Source of the DNA: an uncultured Eubacteriales bacterium
Lineage (GTDB): Bacteria; Bacillota; Clostridia; Peptostreptococcales; Anaerovoracaceae
Assembly: GCA_902765035.1 (NCBI GenBank)
Contig: CACWYF010000049.1
Location: 1 to 8,048 of the forward strand
Length of the DNA: 8,048 nt
Reading direction: 5' to 3'
The notes below the pieces were generated by a model that was not told the DNA's origin, did no database searches, and worked only from the letters and a program-made list of their open reading frames with translations. The position numbers and the translations under genes were made by a program. Below are positions 1-5,764 of the stretch, one piece after another (within the stretch, counting starts at the first letter, position 1; each line of letters begins with the position of its first letter).

Positions 1-62
1 CCGGATGATACGGCGTTGCCGTAAGGTCGGAAACCTTGATCTCCGGAGGCGGGGCTCCTCCG
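1..62 (+). promoter_or_regulatory. Structured asd leader, 5' part cut by window edge
   Basis: Nested inverted repeats lie 80-140 bases ahead of asd. ACGGC (10-14) pairs with GCCGT (18-22). AAGGT (23-27) pairs with ACCTT (33-37). CCGGA (1-5) can pair with TCCGG (42-46) to enclose both. A second hairpin, CGGAGG (44-49) with CCTCCG (57-62), uses the same bases as the enclosing stem, so the two folds exclude each other. That is the geometry of a regulatory switch, but no U tract follows the second hairpin. asd leaders in Firmicutes are often lysine riboswitches; I looked for the conserved lysine-element segments and could not match them. The element may extend left of the window. The class is unidentified. 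Confidence 0.3.
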
Positions 63-141
63 ATAGAACGTTTCCGAAAGAACTGCTAATATATGGAAGT
101 ATTACCAAATAACAGATAATAATTAAAAAAGAGGTATAGAG

Positions 142-1176
142 ATGAAAAAAGTAAACATAGGCGTAATGGGTGCTACGGGTGCTGTAGGACAGGAAATGAT
201 CAAGGTCCTGGGAGAGAGGAACTTCCCTGTCGGTGAGCTGAGATGTCTTGCCAGTGCAAGATCAGAGGGCAAAGTGCTCTCGACTCCGTTCGGTGATGTA
301 ACGGTTCAGAGAACATGCGAGACTGCTTTTGACGGACTTGATATCGTACTGGGAGCTTCCGAGAATGATATCGCAATGGCAATGGCTCCTCACATCAAGG
401 CAGCAGGCGCAGTGTTCGTAGACAACTCGTCCGCATTCAGAATGGATTCTGAGGTTCCTCTGGTAGTTCCTGAAATCAACCCTGAGGATGTAGAGTGGAA
501 CAAGGGGATCATCAGCAATCCTAACTGCTCGACGATCATTACTGTTGTAGCTGTAAATGCCATAAACAAGCTGTCACCGATCAAGGCAATGTACGCTTCA
601 ACTTATCAGGCTACAAGCGGCGCAGGAGCAGCAGGCCCGGTCGAGATGTATGACGAATCCGAGAAGATCCTCGCTGCAAGAGCTGCAGGCGGAAAGGGCA
701 ATTCATACGGTGCAGAGATCGAGCCTAAGGTATTCCAGCATCAGATCGCGTACAACGTGATCCCTCAGATCGGCGGATTCGGCGAGAATCTGTACACATC
801 AGAGGAGATGAAGCTTCAGAACGAAGGACGTAAGATCATGCATCTGCCTGAAATGAAGGTATCCTGCACATGCGTAAGAGTTCCTGTAGAAAGATCGCAT
901 GCTATCTCTGTAAATGTAATCACTGAAGATAAGCTTGATCTTGATGACGTATGCAAGGCTGTCGCTGAGGCTCCGGGAGCAAAACTCTATGATGACAGAG
1001 AAAATAAGTTATACCCGATGCCGATCGTGACATCCAACCAGGATATCGTATATGTCGGCCGTATCAGACGCGACCTCGTATGCGAGAACGGCATCAACCT
1101 CTGGTGCTGCGGCGACCAGGTAAGAAAGGGTGCTGCTACCAATGCAGTACAGATTGCAGAGCTGCTTCTTAAGTAA
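142..1176 (+). CDS. asd: Aspartate-semialdehyde dehydrogenase
   Basis: Cytosolic enzyme that reduces L-aspartyl-4-phosphate to L-aspartate-4-semialdehyde with NADPH. This is the branch point feeding lysine, diaminopimelate, threonine, methionine and isoleucine. The 344 residues match the family's usual length. Near the N-terminus GATGAVG (residues 10-16) is the dinucleotide-binding loop. SNPNCST puts the catalytic cysteine at Cys129. YQATSGAG holds the conserved Gln156, CVRVPV the substrate-binding Arg246, and RSHAISV the acid/base His253. The domain order is nucleotide-binding N-terminal, catalytic/dimerisation central, then a C-terminal helix returning to the nucleotide-binding domain. The ATG is preceded by AGAGGT (130-135) at 6 bases. 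The gene appears monocistronic, with a structured leader upstream and a strong terminator just after it. All key residues are intact. Identification is secure from motifs and length. Confidence 0.97.
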   Translation: MKKVNIGVMGATGAVGQEMIKVLGERNFPVGELRCLASARSEGKVLSTPFGDVTVQRTCETAFDGLDIVLGASENDIAMAMAPHIKAAGAVFVDNSSAFRMDSEVPLVVPEINPEDVEWNKGIISNPNCSTIITVVAVNAINKLSPIKAMYASTYQATSGAGAAGPVEMYDESEKILAARAAGGKGNSYGAEIEPKVFQHQIAYNVIPQIGGFGENLYTSEEMKLQNEGRKIMHLPEMKVSCTCVRVPVERSHAISVNVITEDKLDLDDVCKAVAEAPGAKLYDDRENKLYPMPIVTSNQDIVYVGRIRRDLVCENGINLWCCGDQVRKGAATNAVQIAELLLK

Positions 1177-1209
1177 TAATCTTAAGTGACAGCAGCTGAC
1201 TGTTCACAT

Positions 1210-1240
1210 CACCCCGTCCGTAAAAGGGCGGGGTGTTCTT
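1210..1240 (+). terminator. Intrinsic terminator of asd
   Basis: CACCCCGTCC (1210-1219) pairs with GGGCGGGGTG (1226-1235), a ten-pair GC-rich stem with one T-G pair and loop GTAAAA. TTCTT follows. It lies 33 bases after the asd stop. The U tract is short, but the stem is strong. Confidence 0.75.
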
Positions 1241-1271
1241 ATGCCGCGAAGACGGCAGGGCAAATAGAAAA

Positions 1272-1290
1272 CCCCGCATCCTGTGCGGGG
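1272..1290 (-). terminator. Second hairpin, oriented as a minus-strand terminator
   Basis: CCCCGCA (1272-1278) pairs with TGCGGGG (1284-1290) around a five-base loop. Read on the minus strand, the stem is followed by TTTTCTATTTG, a good U-rich tail. On the plus strand the tail is CTGTTATTTCT, which is weaker. It therefore fits best as the end of a transcript coming leftward from about 1936, and may also back up asd termination. Confidence 0.5.
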
Positions 1291-1411
1291 CTGTTATTTC
1301 TATATCTTCTTATTATTAAGTTGTGGGTAATCTTACGTATCAAGATTTAAGCGTTGGCTTGTTTCTTCTCTGTTGATATACCCGGCAACCTTTACTGTCT
1401 GTTTTTTATTT

Positions 1412-1427
1412 AGCCTGTAAGCAGGCT
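1412..1427. repeat. Perfect six-pair inverted repeat
   Basis: AGCCTG and CAGGCT face each other across a TAAG loop. A T-rich run lies to the left on the plus strand, which is the wrong side for a plus-strand terminator and reads as A-rich on the minus strand. It is not a terminator in either direction; it looks like part of a folded RNA or is incidental. Confidence 0.4.
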
Positions 1428-1494
1428 TGCCTTGCAGTGGTTACGCCGGATCAACCTCTCTAAATGAAGCTCCCATTGGTCCGTCCTCCGTTTC

Positions 1495-1507
1495 TGCGCC
1501 TGGCGCA
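1495..1507. repeat. Palindrome TGCGCC-T-GGCGCA
   Basis: A perfect six-base inverted repeat around a single T. As RNA it forms a five-pair hairpin with a three-base loop. Flanking GGTC (1479-1482) and GACC (1519-1522) could close a longer helix around it. It lies inside the unidentified minus-strand unit. Confidence 0.4.
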
Positions 1508-1529
1508 ATCTCGTCTCCGACCTTCTCCT

Positions 1530-1908
1530 GTACTTTGATTTCTTTTCCGGTTCTCTTCCTGACCTCCCGCTGTACTTATTCTATGATCTGACCGTCACCT
1601 GTGTACTTTCTGAGCCGGTTACTTTTTCCCTGTGTACTTTTTCCATTGCACCTGCGCTTTGTCTGAGGCCCCATCAACATCCCTGTGTGTAGCTCTCTGC
1701 CGGCTGTGCTTCTGTACTTCTTCCATCCTGGTACTTCTTCATCAGCTTTTCTTATTCCACGGCTGGTCTTATGTTCATATATCCAGTGCGGGGTTAGTTC
1801 AGTATTTCTCAGCGCCTCCCTCGTAATGCGATTATACGGCTTCAGCACCCGGATGCCCCTTTGCGTAGTGTTATCATACGTTGTAGCATCTGTTGAAATC
1901 CTGTGTAC
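1530..1908 (-). repeat. Recurring AAGTACA words
   Basis: GTAC, usually as (T)GTACTTY on the plus strand (RAAGTACA on the minus), occurs at 1530, 1572, 1603, 1634, 1714, 1731 and 1905. Two neighbouring copies are exactly 31 bases apart, and a degenerate copy GGTTACTTTTTCC (1617-1629) sits beside TGTACTTTTTCC (1633-1644). Read as codons, several copies give KYTG or KYSG, but in different frames. That fits frameshifted remnants of a repetitive protein, or an RNA sequence motif. Confidence 0.4.
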
Positions 1909-1942
1909 CTGTCGGCTTGTTTCTTTCCTTTAGGTTGTTTAG

Positions 1943-1971
1943 ATTTTAATACAATGATGATCAAAAATCAA
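1943..1971 (-). promoter_or_regulatory. Candidate sigma-A promoter reading leftward
   Basis: On the minus strand TTGATT (1971-1966) and TAAAAT (1948-1943) are separated by exactly 17 bases. Transcription would begin near 1936 and run into the broken frame and the hairpin at 1272-1290. The local sequence is AT-rich, so a chance match is possible. Confidence 0.4.
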
Positions 1972-2089
1972 TACAATCCTTGTTCTAAAAGAATACATAA
2001 GAAAAACATTGGAGTACATGAACGCCTTGCAAATACTGACCTGCGGACATATTTGGACAGCTCAGAGAGCTCTTTCAGAGTTATGAAGA

Positions 2090-2118
2090 AGTCACATCGT
2101 ACGCGTTTCTGCTATAAT
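2090..2118 (+). promoter_or_regulatory. Promoter of the purine nucleoside phosphorylase gene
   Basis: A consensus -10 box TATAAT (2113-2118) carries the extended TGC just before it (2110-2112). A weak -35, GTCACA (2091-2096), lies 16 bases upstream. The extended -10 can compensate for the weak -35. The transcript would start near 2125, giving a leader of about 45 bases. Confidence 0.65.
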
Positions 2119-2169
2119 ACATATAACAGAAAAAACACGATCACTGTCTGATTATGGAGGTGTGCAGAT

Positions 2170-2994
2170 ATGACAGCAGATGAACTGAGGACTAAGATAC
2201 TTGATACAGCAAGCTATCTCAGGGCCAGAGGGGTCAAGGATCCCGAGGTCGGCATGGTACTGGGAACAGGCCTCAATGAGTATTCCGAGAGCATTGACGA
2301 TGCACTCATAATACCTTATTCAGAGATACCGAACTTCCACACAGGCAAGGTCGACAGCCACAAGGGTGAGATGGTATTCGGCAGGCGGCACGGCAAGAAT
2401 GTGGTCATTATGGCAGGCCGTTATCATTATTATGAATCGATGGATATACGTGAAGCGGTATTCCCGACGAGAGTACTGGTTGAACTTGGCATCAAAAGGT
2501 TCATAGTTACCAATGCTGCAGGATGTGTCAACGAGAACTGGCATCCTGGTCAGCTGATGATCATAAGAGACCACATCAATCTGTCGGGCATGAATCCTCT
2601 TATGGGGCCTAATCTTGATGAATACGGTCCGAGATTCCCGGATATGACGTACACATATAACAAGGAGCTCCGCGAGAAGCTCTTCGATAAGGCGCGCAAA
2701 GCGGGAGTAAATGTCGTCGAGGGCGTATATACAATGATGTCAGGTCCGTCCTTCGAGACACCGGCTGAGATAAGATTCGTAAGGACGATCGGCGGAGATG
2801 CTGTCGGAATGTCCACCGTGCCGGAAGTCATCGTAGCCAACCATGCAGGTCTCGAGATAATAGGAATCTCCTTCCTGTCCAACATGGCTGCGGGCGTGCT
2901 TGACCAGCCGCTTTCCAACGAGGAGGTAACTGAGGCAAGCAAGCATGTCTACAATGATTTTCAGAGGGTCGTAGACCTCGCGGTTGAGTTATAG
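2170..2994 (+). CDS. Purine nucleoside phosphorylase, trimeric class
   Basis: Cleaves purine (deoxy)ribonucleosides, chiefly inosine and guanosine, with phosphate to the free base and (deoxy)ribose-1-phosphate, for purine salvage in the cytosol. The 274 residues match the trimeric PNP/MTAP family. GTGL (residues 32-35) is the phosphate loop and GRYHYYE holds His86. VTNAAGC (residues 113-119) and GPSFETPAE (192-200), with Glu196 in the base-binding position, are typical. VGMSTVPE carries Met214, and SNMAAG carries Asn238, equivalent to the human Asn243 that contacts the base. Asparagine rather than aspartate there points to 6-oxopurine substrates. The ATG follows GGAGG (2156-2160) at 9 bases. 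It has its own promoter and a terminator, so it is probably transcribed alone. The symbol would be punA or pnp by different conventions. Family assignment is secure. Confidence 0.95.
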   Translation: MTADELRTKILDTASYLRARGVKDPEVGMVLGTGLNEYSESIDDALIIPYSEIPNFHTGKVDSHKGEMVFGRRHGKNVVIMAGRYHYYESMDIREAVFPTRVLVELGIKRFIVTNAAGCVNENWHPGQLMIIRDHINLSGMNPLMGPNLDEYGPRFPDMTYTYNKELREKLFDKARKAGVNVVEGVYTMMSGPSFETPAEIRFVRTIGGDAVGMSTVPEVIVANHAGLEIIGISFLSNMAAGVLDQPLSNEEVTEASKHVYNDFQRVVDLAVEL

Positions 2995-3014
2995 AGAAGA
3001 GATATAGATCAGGC

Positions 3015-3050
3015 AAAAATGAGTGCCCGGATGAAGGCACTCATTTTTTT
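3015..3050. terminator. Bidirectional terminator between convergent genes
   Basis: AAAAATGAGTGCC (3015-3027) pairs with GGCACTCATTTTT (3036-3048) around an eight-base loop. T runs follow on both strands (seven T on the plus strand, five on the minus). It closes the phosphorylase gene from the left and the nuclease-helicase gene from the right. Confidence 0.9.
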
Positions 3051-3069
3051 ACTTATAGAAATAGTATTA

Positions 3070-4605
3070 TCAATGGTTGATTATACCCAGTATGTTTCTC
3101 AGGAGAACCGGTGCATCAAGCACAACGAGCGCCAGTTTTTCGCGGACGCGGGTGACGCCCTGGTAGAAGAGGTTGGGGTATATGTAATCAGGATCCGGTT
3201 CCGGTACGCCTTTGAGATATCCGTTCTCGTCATAATAGAAGGAGCTGTCTATGAGCATAACGACCTTGTCGTATTCTCTTCCTATTATGTGATGCACATC
3301 GAATTCTTCAGCGATATCTGCGAAAGGATCACTGCCATCTTCATTGACTGAATGCTTAGGTGTGCAGGCGTTGATGAACACATACCCCCTGCTGCGGAAG
3401 TATGTGATCAGCCTGACCGCTTCCGGGATATCATTGGCGTAGTTGACGGACACATCTTCATAGGAATATGTCTTGTCAGTCTTATGTCTGAGATTCTTCA
3501 GTGTCATTATGAAGTTGTACAGCTCTCTGTTCATGCGGAGACGCTCAGACAGCTCGAACTCTCCGGCAGGTGGCAGGGCATGGATGCGCCCCGCGATGTT
3601 GCGGTCCCTTTCAGCTGTTGTCAGGACTGTCTCAGGGTCGGATGAGAAAATGCATACCTGATCACATGCGTCTGCTGACCGGCAGATCGTCTCAAAACCC
3701 TCAGTGCTGAGACGCTGGGCTTCATCAGCAAGGACAAAATCATAGGATGAGAGTTCACCCGTGATACCGAGGTCGTCGGCTGAGATTATGTCCAGATTGC
3801 TGACCTCGCGGCTTATGATCCGCTCACCTTCGGTAAGTTCCCCGCAGCGGATGATGACCGTACTGCCGCTCACCGACAGAGTTCTTGCCAGATCATACAG
3901 AAGCAGAGTCTTGCCTGTGCCCGGCCTTCCTGTTATGTGGAAGAATGAACCGCAGCGGCCTCCTCTTGATCCGGCGGATCGCTCTGCACTGTCAATGCTT
4001 TTTATGAGCTCTGTCTTGACATATTCCTGCGCAGGGGTCAGAAAGTATTTGCCGCGTATGAATTTGTCCGGGTTTTTCATCGGAGATATCAGATATTCGG
4101 AAGCCCTGAAGGACCTGCTGATGTTCTCGTCATAAGGCGCATCGCATTTTTTCAGCATATCGGCGATCTCACGGAGGTCTGAACGGACAAGATTGTCACT
4201 CAGGGTGAGCCTGTAGCAGGTCATGGTATCAGTAACAACGGTGAAAAGTATGACCCTCTTGCCGAGATGGGTGAGATAGTGTCTGTTCTTGCGCAGCTGA
4301 GCCAGAATTGCCTCTTCAGACACATCCTGTGATTTCAGTTCTATATTGAGGCAGTGCTTGTCCGTCACCTTGAGAAGGTCGAACTCCTTGCCGATCTGAG
4401 GGATAGTGTATCCGAAATAGAAGCCGTCGGCCTCTGATACCGTCATGCCGCATGCTGTGAGACCATCGACAAGAAAGCGCAGGGAATCTATCTCATGGAT
4501 GCGTATCCGGTGAGTGTCGTGAACTCCTGCTTCGTGCTTTTCCACTATATTGAAGAGTTCCTCATCCCGGACTCTTGTGACTGTATAAATATTGACCGGA
4601 CCCAT
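3070..4605 (-). CDS. PD-(D/E)XK nuclease-like / SF1 (DUF2075-type) helicase fusion
   Basis: A 511-residue soluble protein with two parts. Residues 55-125 resemble a PD-(D/E)XK nuclease core: EFDLL (Asp76), then IELK (Glu89, Lys91), then a Gln-containing helix (QLRKNRHY) and a hydrophobic strand. The remainder is a superfamily 1 helicase/ATPase: Walker A GRPGTGKT (226-233), Walker B LADEAQR with Asp294-Glu295, a motif III-like FSSDPE (320-325), an ELSERLR segment (351-357), motif V-like IGREYDKVVML, and motif VI-like YQGVTRVREKLALVV with Arg486. This order matches the DUF2075 group. A likely role is ATP-driven handling and cutting of DNA or RNA; substrate and partners are unknown. The ATG is preceded by AGGAGAGG (4611-4618) with good spacing. 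It stands alone between a shared terminator and a divergent HD gene. Helicase motifs are clear; the nuclease call is from motif spacing only. Confidence 0.85.
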   Translation of the reverse strand: MGPVNIYTVTRVRDEELFNIVEKHEAGVHDTHRIRIHEIDSLRFLVDGLTACGMTVSEADGFYFGYTIPQIGKEFDLLKVTDKHCLNIELKSQDVSEEAILAQLRKNRHYLTHLGKRVILFTVVTDTMTCYRLTLSDNLVRSDLREIADMLKKCDAPYDENISRSFRASEYLISPMKNPDKFIRGKYFLTPAQEYVKTELIKSIDSAERSAGSRGGRCGSFFHITGRPGTGKTLLLYDLARTLSVSGSTVIIRCGELTEGERIISREVSNLDIISADDLGITGELSSYDFVLADEAQRLSTEGFETICRSADACDQVCIFSSDPETVLTTAERDRNIAGRIHALPPAGEFELSERLRMNRELYNFIMTLKNLRHKTDKTYSYEDVSVNYANDIPEAVRLITYFRSRGYVFINACTPKHSVNEDGSDPFADIAEEFDVHHIIGREYDKVVMLIDSSFYYDENGYLKGVPEPDPDYIYPNLFYQGVTRVREKLALVVLDAPVLLRNILGIINH

Positions 4606-4723
4606 AAGTTAACCTCTCCTGAATCATTTCTCCTTATCCTGCTTACAGTTTACCATATTCCGGGCAGATATAGTCGGGAAAGCATCTATCCTCTTAAGGC
4701 TGCGGAAAATGGTATCTGTCTGC

Positions 4724-4751
4724 TTGCAATCCTGTTCTTTTGTAGTAGAAT
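4724..4751 (+). promoter_or_regulatory. Candidate promoter of the HD-TSCPD-acetyltransferase operon
   Basis: TTGCAA (4724-4729) and TAGAAT (4746-4751) are 16 bases apart, 58 bases ahead of the HD gene start. Each box deviates from consensus, so this is a moderate candidate. It lies in the 203-base gap between two divergent genes, where a promoter in each direction is expected; I see no clear one for the leftward gene. Confidence 0.4.
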
Positions 4752-4808
4752 ATGCTTTGATTGACCCTGAAAAGGGATACTGCACTATCAAAAAACGGAG
4801 TTATAATA

Positions 4809-5384
4809 ATGGAAGCAAAACTTACAAGAGACGAAGCTGAAGCACTGCTTCGCAAATATGTAAAGGGTGAACACTACATCACTCACAGCTATGCTGTAGA
4901 GGCAATCATGCGCGGACTTGCAAAGCGCCTGGCACCGGATGATGTTGAATACTGGGGCATCTGCGGACTCCTTCACGACCTTGATGAAGAGACTGCACCG
5001 TGGAGAGACGATTTTGCCACACACGGTCCTACATCCGCGAAGATCCTTCAGGAGGAAGGATACGGAGACCCTGTAATGGAGAATGCCATCATGTCTCACA
5101 ATCCTGTATGCGGCAAAAATCCTGAGACCACGCTCGAGTACGCTCTTATAGCTGCTGATCCGATGTCCGGATTCATCAAGGCCATCGCACAGATCTATCC
5201 TGACAAGAAGGTCGCAAGCGTCAAGCACAAGTCTGTCAACAAGAGGTTCAAGGAGTCGAGATTCGCTGCAGGAGCCAACAGGCAGTACATGATGGAGATA
5301 GAGAAGACGGGACTCACATGGGACGAATTCATAGATATCTCGCTTGAGTCCATGACAGGGATCGCAGACAAGATAGGTCTCTAG
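4809..5384 (+). CDS. HD-superfamily metal-dependent hydrolase
   Basis: A 191-residue cytosolic HD-domain protein, expected to hydrolyse a phosphoester or nucleotide; the substrate cannot be read from the sequence. Candidate metal ligands are His26 (ITHSYA), the HD pair His56-Asp57 (GLLHDLDEE), His72 (THGPTS), His97 (IMSHNP) and Asp117 (AADPMSG). The two extra histidines suggest a two-metal site as in HD phosphohydrolases. I chose the ATG at 4809 because CGGAG (4796-4800) sits 8 bases upstream; an in-frame TTG at 4761 would add 16 residues but lies only about 10 bases after the candidate promoter. It is the first gene of a probable three-gene operon, with 55 bases to the next gene and no terminator between. 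No membrane segment or signal peptide is seen. Confidence 0.85.
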   Translation: MEAKLTRDEAEALLRKYVKGEHYITHSYAVEAIMRGLAKRLAPDDVEYWGICGLLHDLDEETAPWRDDFATHGPTSAKILQEEGYGDPVMENAIMSHNPVCGKNPETTLEYALIAADPMSGFIKAIAQIYPDKKVASVKHKSVNKRFKESRFAAGANRQYMMEIEKTGLTWDEFIDISLESMTGIADKIGL

Positions 5385-5390
5385 GAAAAC

Positions 5391-5404
5391 GCCGGAATAC
5401 CGGC
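5391..5404 (+). repeat. Small GC hairpin between HD and TSCPD genes
   Basis: GCCGG and CCGGC form a five-pair stem with an AATA loop just after the HD stop. No U tract follows, so it is not an intrinsic terminator. It could protect or mark a processing point in a shared mRNA. Confidence 0.4.
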
Positions 5405-5439
5405 ACAATAATCAGCAACAGAAAAGAAGGTTTATATCA

Positions 5440-5703
5440 ATGCAGAAAATGTTTACGTTTTATCCGGAAGGCACATGCTCTCAGATGATCGAGATCGAGC
5501 TTGACGGAAACAAAATCAAAGACGTCGTTTTCACAGGCGGATGCAACGGCAATCTGAACGGCATTTCCAAACTGATCAAAGGCATGGATGCTGAGGATGT
5601 CATCGAGAGACTCGAGGGTACCAGATGCGGGTTCAAGGACACATCATGTCCTGACCAGCTGAGCAAGGCTCTGAGAGCTGCGATGGCTGAGCAGAACGCA
5701 TAA
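5440..5703 (+). CDS. TSCPD-domain protein (TIGR03905-like)
   Basis: A small protein of 87 residues that gives its family its name through the TSCPD motif (residues 68-72). Related TSCPD domains occur at the C-terminus of B12-dependent ribonucleotide reductases; the free-standing version, common in Clostridia, has no settled function. Four cysteines (13, 35, 63, 70) are spaced as if for metal binding; GGCNGNL (33-39) and RCGFKDTSCPD (62-72) are the conserved blocks. The protein is complete and soluble, with an acidic central helix (KGMDAEDVIERLEG). GAAGG (5426-5430) lies 9 bases ahead of the ATG. It sits between the HD hydrolase gene and the serine acetyltransferase gene on the same strand, 55 and 61 bases away, which suggests co-transcription but does not define its task. 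Confidence 0.88.
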   Translation: MQKMFTFYPEGTCSQMIEIELDGNKIKDVVFTGGCNGNLNGISKLIKGMDAEDVIERLEGTRCGFKDTSCPDQLSKALRAAMAEQNA

Positions 5704-5733
5704 GAATACAGGAAAAGCGTAAAGCGGAACGGG

Positions 5734-5752
5734 CGGCAGGACGGACCTGCCG
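5734..5752 (+). promoter_or_regulatory. Hairpin abutting the acetyltransferase ribosome binding site
   Basis: CGGCAGG (5734-5740) pairs with CCTGCCG (5746-5752) around ACGGA, a perfect seven-pair GC-rich stem. The likely ribosome binding sequence AAGGA (5753-5757) begins at the very next base. There is no U tract. It may shape translation initiation of the downstream gene or protect a processed end. Confidence 0.5.
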
Positions 5753-5764
5753 AAGGACGGAGAT

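Larger units (their letters stand above)
1333..1929 (-). pseudogene. Broken minus-strand reading frame, unidentified (or non-coding RNA)
   Basis: One minus-strand frame stays open from 1929 to a TAA at 1335-1333 apart from two in-frame TAA codons, at 1578-1576 and 1443-1441. The middle piece reads as natural-looking protein (for example GPMGASFREVDPA), and so does the last (KKQTVKVAGYINREE). The latter loosely recalls the start of serine recombinases (VAxYxRxS), but the catalytic serine context is absent, so I assign no family. Another minus frame is cut by stops many times between 1860 and 1700; the third is also open for about 56 codons near 1580-1410, so the signal is not unique. There is no convincing ribosome binding site with a start codon. 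A promoter-like pair lies just upstream (1943-1971) and a terminator-like hairpin downstream (1272-1290). The same span contains perfect short hairpins (1412-1427, 1495-1507). A structured non-coding RNA of about 670 bases is therefore the main alternative. Confidence 0.33.

Noticed and set aside
1..85. Lysine riboswitch upstream of asd
   Set aside because: The visible part lacks the expected conserved segments (the GCCGAAG and CUGG-CUGUC blocks); only GTTGCCG is vaguely similar. Kept as an unidentified structured leader.
1530..1737. CRISPR array suggested by repeated GTACTTY words at 31-base steps
   Set aside because: The shared words are only about 8-14 bases, spacing is irregular, and there is no long identical repeat or cas gene.
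2018..2086. Small ORF of 22 codons (ATG at 2018) ahead of the phosphorylase gene
   Set aside because: Its only ribosome-binding-like GGAG is three bases from the ATG, and it ends before the phosphorylase promoter, so it is not a leader peptide of that transcript.
1632..2151. Plus-strand ORFs of 64-82 codons between asd and the phosphorylase gene
   Set aside because: They are rich in Cys, Ser, Leu and Phe because of the pyrimidine-rich strand, overlap each other in different frames, and lack ribosome binding sites.
4761..4808. Upstream TTG start extending the HD protein by 16 residues
   Set aside because: No ribosome binding site precedes it, it falls almost at the predicted transcription start, and the ATG at 4809 has CGGAG at good spacing.
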